Source: Porphyromonas sp. (GTDB lineage Bacteria; Bacteroidota; Bacteroidia; Bacteroidales; Porphyromonadaceae). From it: 5,987 bases of DNA. Position numbers and translations under genes: made by a program. Where the stretch lies: contig JASBZJ010000118.1 in the NCBI GenBank assembly GCA_029983495.1, positions 1 to 5,987 of the forward strand, written 5' to 3'. A model generated the notes under the pieces. It worked only from the letters and a program-made list of their open reading frames with translations, was not told the origin of the DNA and did not search any database. Shown one piece after another: positions 1-5,987 of this stretch (position 1 is the first letter of the stretch; every line of letters begins with the position of its first letter).

Positions 1-1
1 T

Positions 2-151
2 GAACAAATTAACCTCGTGTTCCCAAGTGTAGGAGCGGGATCTGCGTGTCCACCCGTAGGTGTCGAACGAAATAATGACGTTACGACTGTAACCCATCAA
101 ACCGCTCCCATCGATAATAAGTTACAATGCGAGCTTATACTCATCAGATAA
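2..151 (+). CDS. Possible 3' end of an unidentified gene (5' truncated)
   Basis: A plus-strand frame is open from the window edge to a TAA at 149-151, giving 49 residues that begin EQINLVFPSVGAGSACPPVG and end KLQCELILIR. An open stretch this short could arise by chance. However, about a third of its codons start with G while G is much rarer at the second and third positions, which is a coding-like bias, and the stretch is richer in G+C than the spacer after it. I do not recognise the family. The alternating polar/hydrophobic end (NDVTTVTHQTA, LQCELILIR) looks like beta strands. The same segment also holds nested inverted repeats, so a structured RNA is the alternative. If it is coding, it lies 77 bp upstream of eno on the same strand, and a promoter-like box separates the two. 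Confidence 0.4.
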   Translation, partial: EQINLVFPSVGAGSACPPVGVERNNDVTTVTHQTAPIDNKLQCELILIR

Positions 152-161
152 CAAAACGAAT

Positions 162-194
162 AAGGTACTTAAAGTCTAAAGAATTAAGTACCTT
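162..194. repeat. Perfect 11-bp inverted repeat upstream of eno
   Basis: AAGGTACTTAA (162-172) is matched by its exact reverse complement TTAAGTACCTT (184-194), with an 11-nt spacer. The right arm is followed by TGGAGTGAG rather than a T run, so it is not a standard intrinsic terminator for the upstream frame. The right arm contains most of the TACCTTTG promoter-like box, so an operator for a dimeric regulator is a reasonable inference. A weak terminator or mRNA-end hairpin is the alternative. Confidence 0.6.
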
Positions 195-196
195 TG
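189..196 (+). promoter_or_regulatory. Candidate eno promoter, -7 box TACCTTTG
   Basis: TACCTTTG matches the Bacteroidota primary-sigma -7 consensus TAnnTTTG exactly. It would place the transcription start near 201-205 and give a 5' leader of about 25 nt before the eno ATG. No clear TTG is seen at the expected -33 distance; the nearest candidate is TTAAAG at 169-174. The box overlaps the right arm of the inverted repeat. Confidence 0.5.
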
Positions 197-216
197 GAGT
201 GAGATTTCAAAAGTAG

Positions 217-1512
<1,296 letters not shown>

Positions 1513-1580
1513 CAGGGTGTAACTATCCTACTCTTACCGAACAAATGATTTTGTTCTCCTCAATTACGAACGAATAATAT

Positions 1581-1625
1581 AACGGAGTCATATGTAAAGT
1601 GCTTTTACTGTGGCTCCGTTTTTTG
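1581..1625 (+). terminator. Intrinsic terminator of eno
   Basis: AACGGAGTCA (1581-1590) pairs with TGGCTCCGTT (1611-1620) over 10 bp with one G-U pair. The stem continues inward through AT, a bulged T and GTAAA/TTTAC around a five-base loop. A run of six T ends at 1624. This is a textbook rho-independent terminator. It ends only about 32 bp before the next start codon. Confidence 0.92.
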
Positions 1626-1656
1626 TACACCATAACACATCATTCTCTGCAAAGGC

Positions 1657-3153
1657 ATGACTTATACAGTAATCCGAAAGTGGCAAAACATACCCAACGA
1701 AGCTTATTTCTTTATTATACTTCCTATTGTGTATGCAATATTAAGTGGCATCGTAGTAATAGCTTTTCCACGATCAATTACTCATAATCCCTTAGCAATT
1801 GATCCTCACGACCGCTCTTATATTACACCATTCATATATGTATTTGGTATTATAGGGCTACTTATTGGTTTTTTAGGTTACTCTTCTCGAGCATTATACA
1901 ACACGAAGATTACAAAAAGCCAAATAGTTGAAGGAACTGTAGCTTTTGTCCTTTCTTTGGGCTTTCTAAATCTTATAACAGGTACAGTTTACTCGTTTCT
2001 TGGATACATTATTCCCTTTGCACTAGGTATTCTCGGCTGGAGCATTTACAAATACGCTTATGCTAAGAAGCCATTCCAAATACAGTCCCCAAAAGTGATT
2101 ATTTCTATTGCTCTGTTTGTGTTATACTGTGCAAGTAGTGTTTTGTTTAGTAACAACAAATCACTGAGTAACGAATTCTTTTGGCGTATAAGTTGGCTTG
2201 TTTCCATTCCCTTACTTTTTGCTATTGCACCGCTAGACAATAAAATAATAACCCTGTTCACAAGATTTGCTCTAATTATTGGGTACACTTATTTACTAAT
2301 AATACTGCTGTTATACTTACAAGCGTGCTATGCTAGCGAAACCCCAATAAATGTAGCCTTTCAATTAAAGAAGACCTTTTTTGTTGCGCCTAATGGTGAA
2401 CCGATTTATTCTAGCTTCCTAATTGAAAGCTTCGGAATACATCACTATCAATTTATAACCTTTGTTCTTGCAACTCCATTTTTCGTTTCACTAATAAGAT
2501 ACAAAAATCTCTACTCTTCAGCCTGTTACGGTATTTCACTTGTAATCTTTACTCACGTACTACAAGTCCGTTTTGCTATATTGGTTATACCTAGCTTAAC
2601 AATAATTATGTTACTACTAAAGTACACAGCGCACAAACTACAGGTTATACTACCTGTTTTACTAACTATAGTAGTAACCGCATCTATTATTTCAATCAGT
2701 TTTTTTGCACTAAACAAAAACGATGTTAGGTACAAGTATCTCGAAGTTGCTAGCCGGCATTATAACGAAAACCCCATTTGGGGAATGGGAATGGGAACAT
2801 CGCAAATGATTTTATTTAATGCGGGTTATGATGTGGGGCACTACCACAACAGTTACATCGAAACCTATATGGAATTGGGTATTATTGGTTCATTACTACT
2901 ATTAATTATGCTTATAGCTATTTTTAGCGATGCCATAAAAAGGAAGAATTACGAAGCCTTAATACTACTAACTTATATTCTCTTACTTATGTTTGTTGAG
3001 GAAATAGCATTTCATACACTATACTTTTTTATGGTACTTTTCCCCTTATGTGTTTACTCTTTTAGAGAAACGCCTCAAAAGCACCTTGTGGGGATCTTTG
3101 AAAAAAGGGAAGTGCATGTAAACACTTCCCTCAAAAAGCACGATGAAAAGTAA
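1657..3153 (+). CDS. O-antigen ligase/polymerase-like polytopic membrane protein (Wzy_C type)
   Basis: This 498-residue inner-membrane protein has about a dozen hydrophobic segments, roughly at residues 17-37, 58-76, 93-110, 112-133, 147-165, 178-192, 198-221, 265-280, 288-320, 330-351, 403-424 and 433-468. The diagnostic part is the large loop and the helix after it: ENPIWGMGMGT (371-381), then HYHNSYIETYMELGIIG (395-411). This matches the Wzy_C pattern of a Gly-rich turn followed by HNxYLxxxxELGxxG. HHY (262-264) and VRF (304-306) sit where the family often has HPxY and SR. Family members join or polymerise lipid-linked glycans at the periplasmic face, such as O-antigen, capsule or exopolysaccharide; ligase and polymerase cannot be told apart here. 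No glycosyltransferase genes lie beside it. The ATG at 1657 is the only sensible start in frame, and AAAGG directly abuts it. The gene is clearly more AT-rich than eno. Its last codons overlap the terminator of the convergent gene. Confidence 0.8.
   Translation: MTYTVIRKWQNIPNEAYFFIILPIVYAILSGIVVIAFPRSITHNPLAIDPHDRSYITPFIYVFGIIGLLIGFLGYSSRALYNTKITKSQIVEGTVAFVLSLGFLNLITGTVYSFLGYIIPFALGILGWSIYKYAYAKKPFQIQSPKVIISIALFVLYCASSVLFSNNKSLSNEFFWRISWLVSIPLLFAIAPLDNKIITLFTRFALIIGYTYLLIILLLYLQACYASETPINVAFQLKKTFFVAPNGEPIYSSFLIESFGIHHYQFITFVLATPFFVSLIRYKNLYSSACYGISLVIFTHVLQVRFAILVIPSLTIIMLLLKYTAHKLQVILPVLLTIVVTASIISISFFALNKNDVRYKYLEVASRHYNENPIWGMGMGTSQMILFNAGYDVGHYHNSYIETYMELGIIGSLLLLIMLIAIFSDAIKRKNYEALILLTYILLLMFVEEIAFHTLYFFMVLFPLCVYSFRETPQKHLVGIFEKREVHVNTSLKKHDEK
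3101..3132 (-). terminator. Intrinsic terminator for the clpB-like gene, inside the convergent gene
   Basis: Read on the minus strand, AGGGAAGTG (3131-3123) and CACTTCCCT (3114-3106) form a perfect 9-bp stem with an 8-nt loop, directly followed by T bases running to 3101. There is no T run on the plus-strand side, so it acts for minus-strand transcription. It lies about 85 nt beyond the clpB-like stop and within codons 483-492 of the membrane-protein gene. Confidence 0.85.
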
Positions 3154-3215
3154 CCAATTAAAGTTTTACCCTTTGCGTAAGGGGGATTCACCTATTTTTT
3201 CCTTAAGTAAAAGTG

Positions 3216-5381
3216 CTATTCATTCGAAAACACTAAGTTGCCATCGTTATTGGCATCTACAACAATGGGGCGTTCATTATTAATATCGTCACCAAGAATA
3301 GCTTTTGATAATTCGTTCAATAACTCCCTCTGCAATACACGTTTTAAAGCTCGTGCTCCAAACTCAGGGCTATAGCCACGATCCATAAGTTGCTCAACGG
3401 CCTTTTCCGTCCATCTCAAAGTGATTCCGTTCTTCATTAAACGCTTGGCAATAATTTCGAGCTGAATACGCACAATATCACCAACTTCATCCTTCGAAAG
3501 AGGCGAGAATACAATTACATCGTCAATTCTATTAAGCACCTCAGGACGAATAGTTTTCTTCAATAAATTGAGTACTTCATGGCGAGTTTGCTCCATAACT
3601 TCAGTTCTATTATCTTTCGTTATTAAAGCAAAGCGTTCGCGAATCATATCACTTCCCAAGTTCGAAGTCATTATAATTATTGTGTTCTTAAAGTTCACAA
3701 TATGACCTTTATTATCAGTAAGGCGACCATCGTCGAGAACTTGCAAAAGAAGATTGAATACATCAGGGTGAGCTTTCTCGATTTCATCAAACAGAACTAC
3801 CGAATAAGGTTTACGGCGAATGGCTTCGGTAAGCTGCCCCCCTTCGTCGTAGCCAACGTATCCAGGAGGAGCTCCAATAAGACGCGTAGCACTAAACTTC
3901 TCCTGATATTCACTCATATCAATACGCGTCATCATATTTTCATCATCAAATAAAGCTTCCGCCAATGCCTTTGCCAATTCTGTTTTACCAACCCCTGTTG
4001 TTCCCAAAAATATAAAGCTACCAATTGGTCGCTTAGGATCCTGTAACCCAGCCCTACTTCTGCGCACAGCATTAGCTACAGCAACTATTGCCTCGTTTTG
4101 CCCAACCACACGTTTATGTAGCTCATCTTCTAAGGTTAACAATCGTTCTTTTTCGCTCTTAAGCATACGCGAAACTGGTATACCCGTCCATCGAGCAACA
4201 ACTTCAGCGATATCATCGGCCGAAACTTCTTCCTTTATTAGGGGCTTATCACCACGTAATTCCGTAAGTTTAGTTCTTTCGTATTCTATATCTTGGTTCA
4301 AAGCTTGAATTTTCCCGTATCGTATTTCGGCTACTTTTTCGTAGTTCCCCTCACGTTCAGCAAGCTCTGCTTGATGTGAAAGTTGCTCTATATCGATTTT
4401 CTTTTGTTGTATTGCATCGACTACAGCCTTTTCTTCCTTCCAGCGATTGGTTAGTTTTTCTTGTTCCGTTTTTAGGGTACCTATTTCCTCAGTTAGCCGT
4501 TCTTCCTTAGCTTTGTCACCCTCGCGCTTTATTGCCTCACGTTCTATTTCGAGCTGACGAATCTGTCTGTTTTTTTGGTCGAGTTCATCGGGCATTGAAT
4601 CAATTTGGATACGAAGCCTTGCAGCAGCCTCATCCATCAGATCTATTGCTTTATCAGGCAAAAAGCGGTCGTTAATATATCGCGATGAAAGCTCTACAGC
4701 CGAAAGGATTGCTTCATCGAGAATTCGAACCTTGTGATGATTTTCGTAGCGTTCCTTAAGCCCACGTAGAATCGAAATCGAGGCTTCCTCATCGGGTTCA
4801 TCAATCATCACGGTTTGAAAGCGACGTTCCAATGCTTTATCAGTTTCGAAATAACGGCGATACTCGTCGAGCGTTGTAGCTCCAATTACACGTATTTCAC
4901 CTCTACTTAAAGCAGGTTTAAGGATATTAGCTGCATCCATAGCACCCTGTGTTTTACCAGCGCCAACAAGTGTATGAATCTCGTCTATAAAAAGGATTAT
5001 TTCACCATCGGACTCTTTTACCTCCTTCACCACTTGTTTTAATCGATCCTCAAACTGCCCTTGGTACATGGCTCCTGCAATAAGAGCCCCCATATCCAAC
5101 GAAAAGATTTGCTTATTCTTTAGGTTTTCGGGAACATCGCCACGCACTACTCGCTGAGCTAATCCTTCTACAACAGCTGTTTTTCCAACACCTGGCTCAC
5201 CAAGTAAAATAGGGTTGTTTTTTGTACGACGAGATAGTATCTGAAGTATTCGGCGAATTTCTTCGTCACGCCCTATTACAGGGTCAACCTTGCCTTCGGA
5301 TGAGGCTTTACAAAGGTTAATTGCAAAGCGTTCAAGTGCTTTTTCTTGTTCATTATTAGGGTGTTGATTATTCTGCATCAT
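3216..5381 (-). CDS. clpB: ClpB-type AAA+ disaggregase lacking the N-terminal Clp_N domain
   Basis: ClpB proteins form hexameric ATPases that pull polypeptides from aggregates together with DnaK. This one has 721 residues against about 860 for standard ClpB, because the roughly 145-residue Clp_N domain is absent. An Asn/Gln-rich tail (MMQNNQHPNNEQEK) precedes the usual KVDPVIGRDEEIRR entry to the first ATPase domain. NBD1 has Walker A GEPGVGKT (61-68), pore loop GAMYQGQFED (103-112), Walker B LFIDE (130-134) and arginine fingers in ALERRFQ (183-189). The coiled-coil middle domain spans about 261-380, including NYEKVAEIRYGKI (346-358), the DnaK-contacting motif. NBD2 has Walker A GTTGVGKT (460-467), pore loop GYVGYDEGG (507-515), Walker B VVLFDEIE (528-535), sensor-1 N574, RPEVLNR (612-618) and sensor-2 GAR (675-677). 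There is no IGF/IGL-like ClpP-docking loop, so it is not a ClpA/ClpC protease partner. An in-frame TAA lies four codons before the first ATG, ruling out an in-frame N-domain upstream. Met2 at 5378 is an equally possible start. Confidence 0.93.
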   Translation of the reverse strand: MMQNNQHPNNEQEKALERFAINLCKASSEGKVDPVIGRDEEIRRILQILSRRTKNNPILLGEPGVGKTAVVEGLAQRVVRGDVPENLKNKQIFSLDMGALIAGAMYQGQFEDRLKQVVKEVKESDGEIILFIDEIHTLVGAGKTQGAMDAANILKPALSRGEIRVIGATTLDEYRRYFETDKALERRFQTVMIDEPDEEASISILRGLKERYENHHKVRILDEAILSAVELSSRYINDRFLPDKAIDLMDEAAARLRIQIDSMPDELDQKNRQIRQLEIEREAIKREGDKAKEERLTEEIGTLKTEQEKLTNRWKEEKAVVDAIQQKKIDIEQLSHQAELAEREGNYEKVAEIRYGKIQALNQDIEYERTKLTELRGDKPLIKEEVSADDIAEVVARWTGIPVSRMLKSEKERLLTLEDELHKRVVGQNEAIVAVANAVRRSRAGLQDPKRPIGSFIFLGTTGVGKTELAKALAEALFDDENMMTRIDMSEYQEKFSATRLIGAPPGYVGYDEGGQLTEAIRRKPYSVVLFDEIEKAHPDVFNLLLQVLDDGRLTDNKGHIVNFKNTIIIMTSNLGSDMIRERFALITKDNRTEVMEQTRHEVLNLLKKTIRPEVLNRIDDVIVFSPLSKDEVGDIVRIQLEIIAKRLMKNGITLRWTEKAVEQLMDRGYSPEFGARALKRVLQRELLNELSKAILGDDINNERPIVVDANNDGNLVFSNE

Positions 5382-5426
5382 ATTTTTCTTTTAGTTCCTA
5401 TCTTCCCATTAGTTGCAATGGATGTG

Positions 5427-5458
5427 CCAATATATTTAGAGAAGAAAAATAGGACAAA
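5427..5458 (-). promoter_or_regulatory. Candidate proximal promoter of the clpB-like gene
   Basis: On the minus strand TTTG (5458-5455) is followed after 20 nt by TATATTGG (5434-5427). This fits the Bacteroidota TTG / TAnnTTTG arrangement with one mismatch in the -7 box. It would give a leader of about 40 nt. The region is AT-rich, so a chance match is possible. Confidence 0.35.
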
Positions 5459-5579
5459 ATGGCCGACACGAACATAAGCCCTTTACATAATACCTTATCT
5501 ATAGCATTACTAAAACCATTCAATCTGGGTGGACGTATGTAAAAACACACCCTTTATTATCAGGCTGAATGCATTATTT

Positions 5580-5609
5580 CTAAGGTATTCCGCAATGTAT
5601 TTTTGTCAA
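5580..5609 (-). promoter_or_regulatory. Candidate distal promoter of the clpB-like gene
   Basis: On the minus strand TTGACA starts at 5609. After a 19-nt spacer counted from TTG comes TACCTTAG (5587-5580), one base from TAnnTTTG. It starts just after the DUF2721 terminator, where a new transcription unit would be expected. Transcription from it would give a leader of nearly 200 nt before the clpB-like gene. Confidence 0.4.
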
Positions 5610-5615
5610 TTCATG

Positions 5616-5638
5616 AAAAGCCTCCTTTTTCGGAGGTC
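5616..5638 (-). terminator. Probable intrinsic terminator of the DUF2721 gene
   Basis: Read on the minus strand, CCTCC (5636-5632) and GGAGG (5625-5621) form a GC-rich 5-bp stem with a GAAAAA loop, followed by CTTTT. The stem and T run are short, but the position about 45 nt after the DUF2721 stop is right. Confidence 0.6.
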
Positions 5639-5683
5639 TCATGTAACGCAACTCAACCGAGACTCACAAACAAAAAAAACGAG

Positions 5684-5987
5684 TTATTTTATTTTCCTGC
5701 GAAACAGATTTGCAATGTTACGCCATAGCTTATCCCAAAAGGTTGAAAGGTGCGTTTGATCGGGTCCCATCGACTCGAGGTTAATATGTAAAGCATCAAT
5801 CGAAATAAGGATCTCTTTTACACAAAGGGTTAACGACAATGCAAGAGAAACCATACCGATACCAAAAATTACTTCACCTAAAATTTGCAAGGAAATATAA
5901 ATACAAAACATTGCAAGTACGCATAACAACAAACTACCCACACCCAATACTTGCATTGCACGTATAAGCCTTAACCGACGATATAAG
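5684..5987 (-). CDS. DUF2721 family membrane protein (N-terminus beyond the window)
   Basis: The visible 100 residues run from the window edge to a TAA at 5686-5684. The frame stays open upstream of the first visible ATG (5956) and reads LYRRLRLIRAMQVLGVGSLL. This matches the middle of DUF2721 proteins, where an arginine-rich RxRLIRxMQxLGxxS segment precedes two closely spaced membrane helices. The helices here are about LGVGSLLLCVLAMFCIYISL and VIFGIGMVSLALSLTLCVKE, ending in the usual ILISIDALHINLESM. The ATG at 5956 is therefore an internal methionine, not the start; the missing part should hold a further N-terminal membrane segment. After the family's usual end there is a tail of about 27 residues (GPDQTHLSTFWDKLW and onward) rich in aromatic and basic residues. 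The function of the family is unknown. A terminator follows, so it is probably not cotranscribed with the clpB-like gene. Confidence 0.8.
   Translation of the reverse strand, partial: LYRRLRLIRAMQVLGVGSLLLCVLAMFCIYISLQILGEVIFGIGMVSLALSLTLCVKEILISIDALHINLESMGPDQTHLSTFWDKLWRNIANLFRRKIK

Larger units (their letters stand above)
5382..5683. other. Non-coding spacer and leader between the DUF2721 gene and the clpB-like gene
   Basis: This 302-bp gap holds the DUF2721 terminator, two candidate minus-strand promoters and no convincing gene. No remnant of a Clp_N domain is seen in the minus-strand frames: the one short frame just before clpB (5475-5398, 25 codons) translates to MFVSAILSYFSSLNILAHPL and onward, which does not resemble Clp_N. 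GGGTG (5527-5531) and CACCC (5548-5552) could form a small hairpin in the leader of the distal transcript. Confidence 0.6.

Noticed and set aside
31..109. Possible tRNA suggested by a 7-bp acceptor-like stem
   Set aside because: On neither strand is there a T-arm with GTTCRANNC next to the 3' strand, nor an anticodon stem at the right distance.
1599..1787. 62-codon plus-strand frame overlapping the terminator and the start of the membrane-protein gene
   Set aside because: It is out of frame with the well-supported polytopic protein and begins inside the terminator hairpin.
3169..3200. Hairpin CCCTT/AAGGG (3169-3173/3179-3183) with a T run at 3195-3200, considered as plus-strand terminator of the membrane-protein gene
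   Set aside because: The stem is only 5 bp and the T run starts about a dozen bases after it, so it does not fit an intrinsic terminator. No convincing plus-strand terminator was found in the 62-bp spacer.
3702..3953. Plus-strand open frame of 83 codons inside the clpB-like gene
   Set aside because: It is antisense to the conserved NBD2 Walker and pore-loop region and has no features of its own.
5398..5475. 25-codon minus-strand frame just upstream of the clpB-like gene, considered as leader peptide
   Set aside because: It has an AAAGGG at reasonable spacing, but its length is expected by chance and it has no run of regulatory codons; kept only as part of the leader observation.
5529..5759. 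Plus-strand open frame of 76 codons opposite the clpB-like leader and the DUF2721 3' end
   Set aside because: It overlaps the DUF2721 coding end and the terminator, has no recognisable domain, and its composition looks like antisense of coding plus AT-rich spacer.

Overview
The window most likely comes from the chromosome of a member of the Bacteroidota, probably order Bacteroidales. Four observations point that way. The enolase has the substrate-loop wording typical of that phylum ([15 protein letters not shown]). The ClpB-type ATPase reads as a Bacteroidota ClpB for most of its length, including Walker A2 GTTGVGKTEL. The starts lack convincing Shine-Dalgarno sites. Promoter-like sites fit the Bacteroidota -7 consensus TAnnTTTG. 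The assignment is by recognition, not by database search.

Layout: two plus-strand genes converge on two minus-strand genes. At 1-151 there is an open plus-strand frame, possibly the 3' end of an unidentified gene. A short regulatory stretch follows, with an inverted repeat and a TAnnTTTG box, then eno (229-1512), which ends in a strong intrinsic terminator. Immediately after the terminator lies an AT-rich polytopic membrane protein of the O-antigen ligase/polymerase type (1657-3153). On the minus strand, entering from the right edge, are the C-terminal 100 residues of a DUF2721 membrane protein (5987-5684) with its own terminator. A leader of about 300 bp follows, then a 721-residue ClpB-like disaggregase (5381-3216). 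Its most likely terminator lies inside the 3' end of the convergent membrane-protein gene.

The genes do not form an obvious pathway: glycolysis, cell-surface glycan assembly, protein disaggregation and an unknown membrane protein. Each appears to be its own transcription unit. No tRNA, rRNA, CRISPR array, insertion sequence or attachment site was seen.

Most of the window is ordinary housekeeping content. The item most worth a second look is the ClpB homologue. It lacks the whole N-terminal Clp_N domain, starts with an Asn/Gln-rich tail, and has lost the charged residues around the otherwise conserved pore-loop tyrosine of the first ATPase ring (MYQGQFED where KYxGEFEE is usual). All ATPase motifs and the DnaK-contacting middle domain are kept. 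This suggests a specialised paralogue rather than the standard ClpB.
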